A DNA stretch of 64,000 nt from Mesorhizobium denitrificans (GTDB lineage: Bacteria > Pseudomonadota > Alphaproteobacteria > Rhizobiales > Rhizobiaceae): contig NZ_QURN01000011.1 in the NCBI RefSeq assembly GCF_003403035.1, positions 1 through 64,000 on the forward strand, given 5' to 3'. Under the pieces are notes generated by a model. The model did no database searches. It had not been told where the DNA came from and saw only the letters and a program-made list of their open reading frames with translations. The translations under genes were made by a program, and so were the position numbers. Positions 8,084 to 17,625 of the stretch are shown one piece after another (position 1 is the stretch's first letter; each line of letters starts with the position of its first letter).

Positions 8084-8556
8084 TGGCTCATTCCAAGCCA
8101 GGTCGAGAGGGTTCGCTCGGTGCGGTTCTGGTTGTCGCCTCGGTCATTTGCATCGGGTCGATAATCGGCGTGATCAATACGCCGGATGCTTGGTATCAGG
8201 CGTTGAACAAGCCATCTTTCAACCCGCCGCCATGGATTTTTGCACCCGTTTGGACGTCGCTATATGTGCTTATCGGTATAGCCGGGTGGCGCTCGATCTT
8301 CGTCAAGAACGACAGGCTGTTGACGTCGCTTTGGTTCATCCAGATGGTTCTGAACTTCGCCTGGTCACCTGCGTTCTTTGGGCTTAAGGCGCCCTTCGCG
8401 GCGCTGATCATCATTCTGGCCTTGGCGTGTACAACCGCCCTCTACGTCCTCTATGCATGGAAGCGTGATCGACCTGCGTCACTGATGTTCGTGCCCTATA
8501 TACTTTGGGTCGCTTTTGCGTCAGTTCTCAACGCTGCGATTGTCTGGCTCAACTAG
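8083..8556 (+). CDS. tspO: TspO/MBR family tryptophan-rich sensory protein
   Basis: A 157-residue protein with five predicted membrane helices and the family's tryptophan-rich motifs: WYQALNKPSFNPPPWIFAPVW, shortened by its ends, near residue 40, and NFAWSPAFFGLKAP near residue 92. TspO binds porphyrins and tetrapyrrole intermediates and modulates their degradation or efflux. The start at ATG 8083 is preferred over the overlapping GTG at 8080 because it gives stop-start coupling with the preceding small gene. Length is normal. Confidence 0.88.
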   Translation: MAHSKPGREGSLGAVLVVASVICIGSIIGVINTPDAWYQALNKPSFNPPPWIFAPVWTSLYVLIGIAGWRSIFVKNDRLLTSLWFIQMVLNFAWSPAFFGLKAPFAALIIILALACTTALYVLYAWKRDRPASLMFVPYILWVAFASVLNAAIVWLN

Positions 8557-8687
8557 CTTCGTGACTGGACAGGCGCGCAATCGAGGCCGCTTGAATGTTC
8601 CGAAGAGTATTCGCAATCTGCCATCATCATTCTATTCTTCATGCGAATCGACCGCAAAGCGCTTGATCCGAAAATGGGGACAGGAAG

Positions 8688-9827
8688 ATGGCTGCCAACG
8701 CAGGTAGGCATTCCACAAAGGTGCGGCGGAAGCGATTGCTGGAACGTCCTGTTATGGGGCCGCTGGTCGCGCTGGGCGTGGGTGTGCTGCTTGAGGTGAA
8801 GCAGGCAACAATCGGGCGCTTGCCTGTCGCTCCGGAAATAGTGCTGTCGGTGCTGGTCCTCGCACTGGCTTTCGTGACGGTCTTCATCACATTGCGCCAT
8901 GCCGAAGCGATTGCGCACAGGGTTGGCGAGCCGTACGGAACCTTGGTGCTGACCGTAGCGGTAACGGCAATCGAGGCGTCGGTGATCGTAAGCGTCATGC
9001 TTGGGGGCGACCAGAATCCCACGCTGGTTCGTGAGTCGGTATTCTCAACGGTCATGATCGTATGCGGCGGTATGCTCGGCATATGCCTTACGCTCGGCGG
9101 GCTGCGCCACAATCATCAGGAGCTGAAACGGCAGGGCACAAGTGCGTTGCTATCCGTTGTCGTCGCGCTATCGGTTTTGACGCTCATCCTGCCGGATTAT
9201 ACGCTCACCTCCACCTGGGGCACGTTTTCCCGGATGCAACTCGTTTTCGTCAGCACGCTGTGTCTGCTGCTATATGGCAGCTTCCTGTTCGCGCAGATGA
9301 CGCGTCATCGCGATGATTTCCTTGATGACGTGTTTTCTGGCGGCGAAGATGAACACACTCCTTCGAACGACAGTCTCGGCAAAAGCCTTGTGCTTCTTGC
9401 GATAGGATTGATCGGCATTGTGCTTCTCGCAGAATATGTCGCCAGTGCGCTGGAAGAGGGACTGGCCGCGCTGCAGATCGGGCAGACGGACGCCATCGTC
9501 GGCGCGTTTATCGCCACGCTTGTGCTGATGCCGGAGACTGTTTCCGCAATACGCGCTTCCATGAACAATGAATTGCAGCGCAGCCTGAACATCGCACTCG
9601 GCTCCGCTTGCGCAACGATTGGCCTGACGGTTCCCGTTGTCGCAGCCATAACACTCTTTACCGGTACGGATCTGACGCTAGGGCTTGGCGCGGGCGACAC
9701 CGTGCTCCTGTTGCTGGTGCTTGCAGTCAGCACAATCAGCTTTGGAACCGGGCGCACGACCGTGCTGACCGGACTGGTGCATCTGGTCATATTCGTGGCT
9801 TACCTGATGTTGATCGCGGTTCCATGA
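8688..9827 (+). CDS. chaA: calcium/proton antiporter, CaCA family
   Basis: A 379-residue inner-membrane protein with about ten helices in two halves. Each half has the CaCA alpha-repeat: GEPYGTLVLTVAVTAIEASVI in the first (trimmed by its ends) and GAFIATLVLMPETVSAIRA in the second, with the conserved acidic residues. An acidic loop (DDVFSGGEDEH) separates the halves. It resembles ChaA, which exchanges Ca2+ (and Na+ or K+) for protons. GGAAG precedes the ATG. It stands 66 bp before matB. Confidence 0.82.
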   Translation: MAANAGRHSTKVRRKRLLERPVMGPLVALGVGVLLEVKQATIGRLPVAPEIVLSVLVLALAFVTVFITLRHAEAIAHRVGEPYGTLVLTVAVTAIEASVIVSVMLGGDQNPTLVRESVFSTVMIVCGGMLGICLTLGGLRHNHQELKRQGTSALLSVVVALSVLTLILPDYTLTSTWGTFSRMQLVFVSTLCLLLYGSFLFAQMTRHRDDFLDDVFSGGEDEHTPSNDSLGKSLVLLAIGLIGIVLLAEYVASALEEGLAALQIGQTDAIVGAFIATLVLMPETVSAIRASMNNELQRSLNIALGSACATIGLTVPVVAAITLFTGTDLTLGLGAGDTVLLLLVLAVSTISFGTGRTTVLTGLVHLVIFVAYLMLIAVP

Positions 9828-9893
9828 GTTCGCTTGCCCAGTGAAGCGAACCAGCTACATTGCCGCGACAGGTCGCATATTGCAGGAACTGAC

Positions 9894-11417
9894 ATGAGCA
9901 ATCATCTATTCGATGCCTTTCGGTCCGCCGCTCGCCCTGATACGCCATTTATCAAAACTCCGGACGGCCGTGTCTGGACCTACGCTGACATGCTGGATTT
10001 CTCCGGTCGTCTGGCAAGCGCGCTTCAGCAGCGCGGCGTGCGCCCCGGCGACAGGGTCGCCGTTCAGGTAGAGAAAAGTGCCGAAGCGCTAATGCTCTAC
10101 CTCGCCTGCATCAGAGCAGGGGCAGTCTACCTTCCGCTGAATATTGCCTACACGCTCGCTGAACTCGACTATTTCATCAGTGATGCAGCGCCGCGTCTCG
10201 TCGTCGTATCGCCCGGCGCGCAAGCAGGGGTGCAACCCGTTGCGGTGCGCTATGGTGCTGAGGTTGAGACGCTTGACGATGCTGGCGGCGGTTCGCTGAT
10301 CGATCTGGCCAAGAACGCATCTCCAGCCTTTGCAGACGTAGCGTGCGGACCGGATGACCTCGCGGCGATCCTTTATACCTCCGGCACGACCGGCCGCTCC
10401 AAGGGCGCCATGCTCACGCATGACAATCTGCTGTCCAATGCCCAGACGCTTGTGCGCTATTGGCGTTTCACCAGTGCCGACCGGTTGATCCACGCGCTGC
10501 CGATTTTTCACACGCATGGGCTTTTCGTTGCCTCCAACGTCGTGCTGCTGTCCGGCGCGTCCATGTATTTCTTGCCGAAGTTCGATGCGAACGAAGTTCT
10601 TCGCTTGATGGGCGAAGCGACGTCGATGATGGGCGTGCCGACATTCTATGTAAGGCTTGTCGGACATCCGGGCCTGACGCGCGAAGCGGCCGCGGGCATG
10701 CGGCTGTTCGTGTCGGGGTCTGCGCCATTGCTTGCGGACACGCATCGCGCGTTTTCGGAAAAAACCGGCCACGCTATTCTCGAACGCTATGGCATGACCG
10801 AAACCAATATGAACACCTCAAACCCGTATGATGGTGATCGCGTTCCCGGCACAGTCGGCTTTCCGCTTCCGGGCATATCCTTGCGAGTGACGGATCCCGA
10901 AAATGGAAAGCAATTGCCGGATGGGCAAACGGGCATGATCGAGATCAAAGGCCCGAACGTGTTCAAGGGTTATTGGCGCATGCCCGAAAAGACCATGAGT
11001 GAGTTTCGTGCGGATGGCTATTTCATCACCGGCGATCTCGGCATGATCGACCCGCGCGGTTACGTGCATATTGTGGGTCGCGGCAAGGATCTCGTGATTT
11101 CCGGCGGATACAACATCTATCCGAAGGAAGTCGAAACCGAGATCGACCAGATCGATGGTGTGGTTGAAAGCGCGGTCATCGGTGTGCCGCATCCGGATTT
11201 TGGCGAGGGCGTCACGGCGGTTGTCATCAGGCAGCCGGGCGCTGCGATTGACGAAGGCGCAATTCTGGCTGCGCTGGCAGATCGCCTTGCCCGATATAAG
11301 CAGCCCAAGCGCATTCTGTTTCTTGAAGAATTGCCGCGCAACACGATGGGCAAGGTGCAGAAGAATATTCTGCGCGAGCGCTACAAAGCTATTTATGATG
11401 CGTTGGCATCCGACTGA
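9894..11417 (+). CDS. matB: malonyl-CoA synthetase
   Basis: A 507-residue acyl-adenylate-forming enzyme that ligates malonate to CoA with ATP. The P-loop-like YTSGTTGRSKGAM lies near residue 160 and the ERYGMTETNMN motif is typical of MatB. GDLGMIDPRGYVHIVGRGKD and the C-terminal catalytic lysine in NTMGKVQKN (about residue 487) are present. Length matches MatB. The start at 9894 avoids a 20-residue non-conserved upstream extension. No malonyl-CoA decarboxylase (matA) lies beside it, so malonate use would depend on genes elsewhere. Confidence 0.88.
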   Translation: MSNHLFDAFRSAARPDTPFIKTPDGRVWTYADMLDFSGRLASALQQRGVRPGDRVAVQVEKSAEALMLYLACIRAGAVYLPLNIAYTLAELDYFISDAAPRLVVVSPGAQAGVQPVAVRYGAEVETLDDAGGGSLIDLAKNASPAFADVACGPDDLAAILYTSGTTGRSKGAMLTHDNLLSNAQTLVRYWRFTSADRLIHALPIFHTHGLFVASNVVLLSGASMYFLPKFDANEVLRLMGEATSMMGVPTFYVRLVGHPGLTREAAAGMRLFVSGSAPLLADTHRAFSEKTGHAILERYGMTETNMNTSNPYDGDRVPGTVGFPLPGISLRVTDPENGKQLPDGQTGMIEIKGPNVFKGYWRMPEKTMSEFRADGYFITGDLGMIDPRGYVHIVGRGKDLVISGGYNIYPKEVETEIDQIDGVVESAVIGVPHPDFGEGVTAVVIRQPGAAIDEGAILAALADRLARYKQPKRILFLEELPRNTMGKVQKNILRERYKAIYDALASD

Positions 11418-11547
11418 TGCAACTGCATGGCGCTAAAACATAAGCCGATAATTTTGCTATCGCGCAGTTTTGCGAAAACCTTCAAATGTCATATCTGTGT
11501 TACCTGGCAACCATAAGCGGGAAGCATTCTGAACACGGAGAACAGAG

Positions 11548-13299
11548 ATGCGCCACCTGATTGGAACGCTTGTGTGCAGCACGATGCTGCTTTCGCCCTT
11601 TGCTGCGAACGCAGCCACTGTCTACCCGTTGGATCGTGCGACGATTCTGGTTTCATCCCCGTTCGACTTCAAAGTCGAGTTCGACGGCATCGTTCAGGAA
11701 GGCGATGTGTCGGTAACGGTCAACCGCAAGCCGGTAGCTGAAGTGTTCGGCAAGCCTGCTTCCTTCATCGGCAAGGAAGATGGTGTCGATGCATCCGCAG
11801 TGCGCCTCAATGGCGTGACGCTGGCCGAGCCCGGAACATATACCGTTGTCGCCAAGGCCGGAAACGAAGAGAAGACAGTTAAGTGGGAAGTCTATGACAC
11901 GCCCGAAACCGCATCCGCGAAGAATGTGATCTTCCTGCTCGGTGACGGCCTTTCCGTTGCGCACCGCACGGCTGCCCGCATCATGTCCAAGGGCATGACC
12001 GAGGGTAAGGCCAATGGCCGACTGAACATGGACGATATGGATCGTTCCGTGTTTATCGGCACCTCCTCCACCAGCGCAATTGCCACCGACAGCGCCAACA
12101 CCATGTCGGCTTACATGACCGGCCACAAGACGGCGGTAAACGCGCTCGGCGTCTATGCTGACCGCACCAATGATTCGCTCGATGATCCCAAGGTCGAGAC
12201 GCTCGCTGAAGCGCTGCGCCGCCAGACGAAAAAGTCGATCGGCATCGTCACCACCGCGGAATTGCAGGACGCTACGCCTGCCGCAGTGTTTGCCCACACT
12301 CGCCGTCGCTCGGATAAGGCAGTGATCAACGGTCAGACATTCGACCTCAAGCCGGACGTGATCCTTGGCGGCGGCTCGGCATATTTCCTGCCGCAAACGC
12401 AGCCGGACTCCAAGCGCAAGGACGACACCGATTATATCGCGCTTTACAAGGACGCGGGCTACACGCTGGCCACGACGAAGTCCGAACTGGAAGCCGCTGA
12501 TGGCACCAATATGGGCAAGGTGCTGGGCCTTTTCCACACCGGCAATATGGATACGACGCTCGACCGCGAGTTCCTCAAGAAGGGCACCGTCGAGAAATTC
12601 CCGGAACAGCCCGGTCTGGTTCAGATGGCGAAAACCGCTATCGACGTTCTGTCGCGCAACAATGATGGCTTCGTTCTGGTTATCGAGGCTGCCAACATCG
12701 ACAAGATGTCCCACCCGCTCGACTGGGATCGCGCTGTCGTGGATACGATCGAGTTCGATAAGGCAGTCGGCGTTGCCCGCGAGTTCGCCGCAAAGAACCC
12801 GGATACGCTTGTTGTGGTAACGGGCGACCACACGCATGGCGTCTCAATCATCGGCACCGTCGATGATGAGAAGCAAGGCGTAGATATGCGCGAGAAGGTC
12901 GGCACCTACGCGGAAGCCGGCTTCCCGAACTACGAAGACAAGAACGCTGATGGCTATCCTGACCGTGTCGACGTTACGCGCCGCCTGTTCCTCAGTGCAA
13001 ATAACGGCCCGGACCATTACGAGACGTTCCGTCCGAAGCTCGATGGTCCGTTCGTTCCGGCTATCCAGAACGAAAAGAAGGAATATGTCGCCAACGAAGC
13101 TTACAAGGATGTTCCGGGCGCGATGTTCATGCAGGGCAACATCCCCCATGAGGGCGACTCAGGCGTTCATGCGGTTGACGACGTTGTGCTGCAGGCTTCC
13201 GGTCCGGGATCGGAAAACTTCAAGGGCTATCTTGAGCAGAGCGATGTTTATCGCGTGCTTGCGCAGGCTTTGGCGCTCGGCGTCAAGCACTCTCAGTAA
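11548..13299 (+). CDS. phoA: secreted alkaline phosphatase
   Basis: A 583-residue protein with a Sec signal (cleavage after about residue 22, FAANA). Metal-binding LLGDG (about D133) and the nucleophile in TDSANTMSAYMTG (Ser about 182) mark the PhoA superfamily. HTHG and later metal-ligand histidines follow. It hydrolyses phosphate monoesters in the periplasm. It is longer than E. coli PhoA, with an extra N-terminal beta-rich domain (about residues 24-115). The upstream 130 bp contain ATGTCAT followed by weaker repeats at about 11486-11510, which could be a degenerate Pho box. An AACGGAGAACAG-like site precedes the ATG. Confidence 0.85.
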   Translation: MRHLIGTLVCSTMLLSPFAANAATVYPLDRATILVSSPFDFKVEFDGIVQEGDVSVTVNRKPVAEVFGKPASFIGKEDGVDASAVRLNGVTLAEPGTYTVVAKAGNEEKTVKWEVYDTPETASAKNVIFLLGDGLSVAHRTAARIMSKGMTEGKANGRLNMDDMDRSVFIGTSSTSAIATDSANTMSAYMTGHKTAVNALGVYADRTNDSLDDPKVETLAEALRRQTKKSIGIVTTAELQDATPAAVFAHTRRRSDKAVINGQTFDLKPDVILGGGSAYFLPQTQPDSKRKDDTDYIALYKDAGYTLATTKSELEAADGTNMGKVLGLFHTGNMDTTLDREFLKKGTVEKFPEQPGLVQMAKTAIDVLSRNNDGFVLVIEAANIDKMSHPLDWDRAVVDTIEFDKAVGVAREFAAKNPDTLVVVTGDHTHGVSIIGTVDDEKQGVDMREKVGTYAEAGFPNYEDKNADGYPDRVDVTRRLFLSANNGPDHYETFRPKLDGPFVPAIQNEKKEYVANEAYKDVPGAMFMQGNIPHEGDSGVHAVDDVVLQASGPGSENFKGYLEQSDVYRVLAQALALGVKHSQ

Positions 13300-13382
13300 G
13301 CGACCGTCGAGCATATCTTCCCGGACAGCGATGTTTTCAGCATTCGGCGTGACGCTGCAGGCAAGGCCCTGATAAATGAAAA

Positions 13383-13410
13383 GCCCGCCGAGGGAGGATG
13401 TTCGGCGGGC
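13383..13410 (-). terminator. intrinsic terminator of the SRPBCC gene
   Basis: A perfect 9-bp stem, GCCCGCCGA (13383-13391) with TCGGCGGGC (13402-13410), has a 10-base loop. Read on the minus strand it is followed by TTTTCATTT. It lies 17 bp beyond the stop of the SRPBCC gene and probably also ends convergent transcription from the phosphatase gene. Confidence 0.8.
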
Positions 13411-13427
13411 CCAAGCCAGTCGGTCGC

Positions 13428-13871
13428 TTACTGCGTAATCTCAGGTTCAACGAGTCGAGCGAGATTGCGCAGCGATTCCTGCCAGCCCAGATAGCAGGCT
13501 TCGGCGGGGATAAGGTCAGGGATCCCGGCCTGCGTAATGTTCACCTCGGTGCCTACGGAAACTTGCTTCAGCTCCACCGTAACCTTCATTTCGCCCGGCA
13601 GGTTCGGATCATCGAACTTGTCCGTATATTCGATATGCTCGTTCGGTGTGAGCTTTTGATATTCGCCGCCGAAAGAATGGCTTTCACCGGTCGTGAAGTT
13701 TCGAAACGACATTTTGAATGTGCCGCCAACCTTCGCCTCGAAATGCTGCACGGAGCAGGTGAAACCGTTTGGCGGAAGCCACTTGGCAAGCGCATCGCTT
13801 TCCAGAAATGCGCGGTAAATCTTTTCAGGGCGGGTAGCCATAACGCGGTGCAGTTTAATGGTGCTCGGCAT
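13428..13871 (-). CDS. SRPBCC (AHSA1-like) family protein
   Basis: A 147-residue single-domain protein. The opening IKLHRVMATRPEKIYRAFLE, W-LPPNGF and the C-terminal GWQESLRNLARLVEPE helix are typical of the AHSA1/START-like SRPBCC fold. This fold forms a hydrophobic ligand pocket; bacterial members have unknown ligands and often respond to stress. Length fits. An intrinsic terminator follows. Confidence 0.85.
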   Translation of the reverse strand: MPSTIKLHRVMATRPEKIYRAFLESDALAKWLPPNGFTCSVQHFEAKVGGTFKMSFRNFTTGESHSFGGEYQKLTPNEHIEYTDKFDDPNLPGEMKVTVELKQVSVGTEVNITQAGIPDLIPAEACYLGWQESLRNLARLVEPEITQ

Positions 13872-13983
13872 ATCTATGTCCTCTCATTGCTGAATGTCCC
13901 AAGGACGTCGGAACGAGCTCTAGTCCGACAATAGATAAACATGGATTTCGAAAATTTTTCGACGCGCCGCCAGTGATTCGGAG

Positions 13984-14181
13984 CTAGTTTCCAGCGCCTT
14001 CGACAATTTCTTCCCAGTGCAACTGGTAAATATCGCCGTTCAGCTGTTTGACTTTTCGCCGGATAATTCCCCGTCTTTCCAAAGCATCGAGCGTGCGTTT
14101 CCAGTGCGGTAACTTCTGGATTCTCGCAATGGGCAGTATGTCGTGGCTGCTTGCGCGTATCTCCGCCAGCACATGTTTCAT
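13984..14181 (-). CDS. small winged-helix-like hypothetical protein
   Basis: A 65-residue basic protein. LDALERRGIIRRKVKQLNGDIYQLHW reads like the recognition helix and wing of a winged helix, given here only as a pattern (longest run trimmed by context). The IS630 element begins only 13 bp upstream of the ATG. With the IS and one TA removed, the frame is open for about 25 further codons but has no ATG, so this may be the intact gene or the 3' part of one whose promoter was displaced. Confidence 0.4.
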   Translation of the reverse strand: MKHVLAEIRASSHDILPIARIQKLPHWKRTLDALERRGIIRRKVKQLNGDIYQLHWEEIVEGAGN

Positions 14182-14194
14182 CTGCGGAGTGATA

Positions 14195-15353
14195 CCAACA
14201 GTCTCGGGGGCTGACTCTTTCGTGATTTTGCGGGGTTTGCGGCCCGTGATTCCCTATTGCCGAAGGAGATTCGGCGATGGGATCAGCGGTGAAGTTGCGG
14301 AACGACTATTCGGCAGGCGAGCTTCGGCGGCTGGCGCGAGCCTCGAAGGATGTGCGCCAGAGCAGCCGGCTGTTGTCGATCGCGGCCGTCCTGGACGGGA
14401 TGAGCCGGGCCGACGCGGCGCGGATCGGCGGCATGGACCGCCAGACGCTGCGCGACTGGGTGCATCGGTTCAACACAGCAGGTCCCGTAGGTCTTGTCGA
14501 TCAATGGTCGTCTGGTCCGCCGTCGCGGCTGTCTGCGGAGCAGCGATCCGAGTTGGCTGCGATTGTCGAGAAGGGTCCGGACCGCGCCATCGACGGCGTC
14601 GTTCGCTGGCGGCGTGTCGACCTGAGGCGCGTCATCAAGGAGCGGTTCGGGGTGGACTATGACACGCGCTATGTCGGCAAGCTGCTGCACAGGCTCGGCT
14701 TCTCGCATATCAGCGCGCGCCCGCAGCATCCGGCGCAGGATGCCCAAATCGTCGAGGCGTTCAAAAAAACTGGCCGCGCACGCTGAAGGCACATCTTTGC
14801 GACCTGCCGCCGCGCACGAAGGTGGAACTGTGGTTCCAGGATGAAGCCCGCATCGGCCAGAAGAACGGCATCGTGCGGCAATGGGCAAGATGCGGCACAC
14901 GTCCGCGGCAGCCCGCCGACCAGCGGTATCAAAGCGCCTACCTGTTCGGCGCCATCTGTCCCGCGCGCGGCGTCGGTGCTGCTCTCGCGCTGCCCTTCGC
15001 CGACACCGAGGCCATGCAACTCCATATCGACGAGATCAGCCGGCACGTCGAGAAAGGCGCCCATGCCGTGCTCGTCATGGACCGGGCCGGATGGCACACC
15101 ACCGCCAACCTCAACATGCCCGAAAATATCACGCCGATCTTCCTGCCCTCGCGCGCGCCGGAACTGAACCCGGTCGAGAACATCTGGCAATTCCTGCGCC
15201 AGAACTGGCTTTCCAACCGCGTCTTCGACGGATACGACGATATCATCGATGCCGCCTGCAAAGCCTGGCGGAAACTACTCGCCTCTCCCGAAACCATCAC
15301 ATCGATCGGAATGCGGGAGTGGGCGCACGTCGGTCAAACACCATGACTCTTGG
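14195..15353 (+). mobile_element. IS630-family insertion sequence, about 1.16 kb
   Basis: The ends are inverted repeats: the left end begins CCAACAGTCTCGG and the right end, reversed, begins CCAAGAGTCATGG. Both ends are flanked by TA (14193-14194 and 15354-15355), the target duplication of the IS630/Tc1 group. The element carries one transposase in two frames. It looks complete and possibly active, since termini and target duplication are intact. It inserted between a small minus-strand gene and the inositol module. Confidence 0.85.
14277..15346 (+). CDS. IS630-family transposase made by -1 frameshift
   Basis: The first frame (14277-14786, 169 residues) encodes the helix-turn-helix DNA-binding part with the LRDWVHRFNTAGPVGL motif. 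The second frame (to 15346) encodes the DDE catalytic part: WFQDEARIGQKNG (first Asp), VLVMDRAGWH (second Asp) and PELNPVENIW (Glu). The frames join at a run of seven A (14763-14769). A -1 slip there gives EAFKKNWPRTLK and restores a normal protein of about 355 residues. Many IS630 relatives use this slip, so it is probably programmed and not damage. GAAGGAG precedes the start. Confidence 0.85.
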
Positions 15354-15355
15354 TA

Positions 15356-15631
15356 TGAGTCCCTGCCTTGGTCGTGGCATTCTTTTGCCCCTTTTGATGC
15401 AGCCATCCCCGCCTGCGCTAAATAGGAGGGCTGCATTTTCGCCGAGCTAGGCTGAGGTTCTAGTTCCCCTTTTGGTGGATAGCCGGCGTTAATCCGGCAG
15501 CTTCGGCGCGTGTTCTTGCGGCGGCGCCCTGAATTGCGGCTTCAAAGGCGACCGCACCTCGCTTTAAACCAAGAGCTAAATTTCTGACTTGGCTCCAGCT
15601 TTTTGCGCAAAATATCGCGCAAAAGCATCGC
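15356..15631. other. intergenic region downstream of IS630
   Basis: These 276 bp hold no confident gene. On the minus strand a frame ends at 15460, and its last 40 codons (GAVAFEAAIQGAAARTRAEA and following) look weakly protein-like. The frame lacks a start outside iolG, so it may be a gene remnant. No terminator with a T-run was seen after iolG. Confidence 0.4.
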
Positions 15632-16621
15632 CTATATCTTGATCGCCTTGCCTTCCTTGACCGATTGCACTGCCGCATCGGCCAGCAAGAGCGCTGCCAG
15701 GCCATCCGCGCCGGATGGTTCCGCCTTCTTTCCCTTGGTCATTGCCTCGATGAAACTGGCAATTTCATTGGCATAGGCTTCAGTATAGCGGGTCATGAAG
15801 AAATCATGCAGGGGCGGGCGCGTATAGCCATCTGCATTGGCGATTTCGATTGACACTGGACGCTGGTTTTCCGCAGCCACCATGCCCTTCGACCCATGCA
15901 CTTCAATGCGCTGGTCGTAGCCGTAAGTAGCGCGCCGTGAGTTCGAGATAATCGCCTGCTTGCCTGATTTGGTCTGGAGAATGACGCTCACGCTGTCGTA
16001 ATCGCCAGCCTCGCCGATTGCCTTGTCCACCAGCACTGCCGCATGGGCCGAAACGCTGACGGGCTCCTCGCCCAGCAGAAAGCGCGCCATGTCGAAATCA
16101 TGGATCGTCATATCGCGGAAAATGCCGCCTGAACGCTTGATGTAATCCACCGGCGGCGCGCCGGGATCGCGCGAAACGATAGTCACCATTTCGACCGCAC
16201 CGACAGCGCCATCATCGACCGCCTTGCGCACGGCTGCGAAATGCGGATCGAACCGGCGGTTAAAGCCAACCATCAGCGTCGCGCCGGTATCTTCAACGAC
16301 TTTGAGGCATTCCCGAACGCGTCGTGCGTCCAGATCGATTGGCTTTTCACAAAAGATCGCTTTTCCGGCGCGCGCAAAGCGCTCGATCAAATCGGCATGG
16401 GTGTCAGTCGGCGTGCAAATCACCACCGCATCGATGTCCTTCGCCTCCTCGATGTCATCGATGGTCCGCACCTGTGCGCCATAGGATTTCGCAAGGTCCT
16501 GTGCGGCCTTGTCGAAGGCGTCCGCCACTGCCACCAGCTTTGCATTGGGGTTTGAGGCAACGGCCTTGGCGTGAACTTTGCCGATGCGGCCAGCGCCAAG
16601 CAGGCCAAAGCGTACGGTCAT
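15632..16621 (-). CDS. iolG: inositol 2-dehydrogenase
   Basis: A 329-residue Gfo/Idh/MocA-family NAD-dependent oxidoreductase. The Rossmann motif is GLLGAGRIGKVHA (about residues 6-18), and CEKPIDLD holds the catalytic lysine. VGFNRRFDPHF, SRDPGAPP and GGIFRDMTIHDFDMARFL are typical of IolG, which oxidises myo-inositol to scyllo-inosose. GGAGATAAAA precedes the ATG. It is the last gene of an operon with a CUT2 sugar importer. The remaining iol genes (iolB, C, D, E, A) are absent here, so full catabolism needs genes elsewhere. Confidence 0.87.
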   Translation of the reverse strand: MTVRFGLLGAGRIGKVHAKAVASNPNAKLVAVADAFDKAAQDLAKSYGAQVRTIDDIEEAKDIDAVVICTPTDTHADLIERFARAGKAIFCEKPIDLDARRVRECLKVVEDTGATLMVGFNRRFDPHFAAVRKAVDDGAVGAVEMVTIVSRDPGAPPVDYIKRSGGIFRDMTIHDFDMARFLLGEEPVSVSAHAAVLVDKAIGEAGDYDSVSVILQTKSGKQAIISNSRRATYGYDQRIEVHGSKGMVAAENQRPVSIEIANADGYTRPPLHDFFMTRYTEAYANEIASFIEAMTKGKKAEPSGADGLAALLLADAAVQSVKEGKAIKI

Positions 16622-16653
16622 TTTTATCTCCAGATATTTGATGTGTGCTTGGG

Positions 16654-17457
16654 CTACACCATGCCGCCGAGTTCGTCGGAAAGCGACTGCAATTCCTTGT
16701 CGCCCGCCATCAGATTTTGCAGTTCTTCAATGCCGATTTCCGACTTGCTGAACGTGCCAAGCGTTCGCCCGCGATTGAGCACTGTGAACGAATTGCCGAC
16801 TGCATAGGCATGGCGAACATTGTGGGTGATGAAGATAACGCCCAGTCCGCGCGAGCGCACGAGGTTGACATATTTCAGCACCATCGACGTCTGCGCCACG
16901 CCGAGCGCTGATGTTGGCTCGTCGAGGATCAATACTTTCGCGCCGAAATAGACCGCGCGGGCAATCGCCACACATTGCCGTTCACCGCCTGAAAGCGTGC
17001 CAACGGCCTGCCCCGGATCGCGCACATCAATGCCGATCTTGCGCATTTCCTGCCGCGCCACGTCTTCGGCAAATCCCATATTCATGAATTTGAGCGGCCC
17101 GAATTTGCGCACCGGCTCGCGACCCATGAAGAAGTTCCGCGCGATAGACATCAGCGGCACCATTGCGAGATCCTGATAGACCGTCGCAATGCCTGCATCG
17201 AGCGCGTCTCTCGGCGTCTGGAACGTCACCTGTTTCCCGTCCACGAAATACTCACCACCATTCGGCTTGTGGACGCCGGACAGGGTTTTGATGAGCGTTG
17301 ATTTGCCCGCGCCATTGTCGCCCAACAGGCACAGAACTTCGCCCGCGTGAACCTTCATCGAAACACCGGCGAGCGCCACCACGGCCCCGAAATGTTTCAC
17401 GAGGTTGCGAACTTCAATTATTGGCGTTTCAGAAGGCTGATTGGTCGTCGCCGTCAT
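16654..17457 (-). CDS. CUT2 sugar ABC transporter ATP-binding protein
   Basis: A 267-residue single-domain ATPase of the FrcA type, half the size of RbsA-like double ATPases. It has Walker [10 protein letters not shown] (about 47-55), signature LSGGERQ, Walker [13 protein letters not shown] and the H-loop ITHN. It energises uptake by the permease and binding protein upstream. Together with iolG, 32 bp downstream, it suggests inositol or a related polyol as substrate (inference). Confidence 0.87.
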   Translation of the reverse strand: MTATTNQPSETPIIEVRNLVKHFGAVVALAGVSMKVHAGEVLCLLGDNGAGKSTLIKTLSGVHKPNGGEYFVDGKQVTFQTPRDALDAGIATVYQDLAMVPLMSIARNFFMGREPVRKFGPLKFMNMGFAEDVARQEMRKIGIDVRDPGQAVGTLSGGERQCVAIARAVYFGAKVLILDEPTSALGVAQTSMVLKYVNLVRSRGLGVIFITHNVRHAYAVGNSFTVLNRGRTLGTFSKSEIGIEELQNLMAGDKELQSLSDELGGMV

Positions 17458-17499
17458 GATTTGCCTCCCTTAAACGCAGTTCTTATCGACCCCTTGTTC

Positions 17500-17610
17500 G
17501 GCTGCCGACACCTTCTCCCGCAATGAGAGATGGCAGAAGCCGTCAAAGAGGCGTCAAATTTATCATCCTTCTTCTTTTGCGGGAGAAGGTGCCGGCAGGT
17601 GGATGAGGGG
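17500..17610. repeat. palindromic intergenic repeat (copy 1)
   Basis: A 15-bp perfect inverted repeat: CACCTTCTCCCGCAA (17509-17523) and TTGCGGGAGAAGGTG (17577-17591). The right arm continues CCGGCAGGTGGATGAGGGG, identical to copy 2 near 22.7 kb. It sits between the permease and ATPase genes of one operon, so it is transcribed and may affect relative expression. Confidence 0.8.
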
Positions 17611-17625
17611 TAGCTGCTCAACATC

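Noticed and set aside
11480-11515. Pho box upstream of the alkaline phosphatase gene
   Set aside because: Only one ATGTCAT half-site is convincing; the expected 11-bp-spaced repeats are too degenerate to list as a feature.
14787-14821. Transposase as two broken pseudogene fragments
   Set aside because: The join at seven A residues by a -1 slip gives a full, motif-complete transposase, as in other IS630 elements.
15460-15705. 81-codon minus-strand frame near the 3' end of iolG
   Set aside because: Half of it is a shadow of iolG, and there is no ribosome-binding site or start outside that gene. It is mentioned only as a possible remnant.
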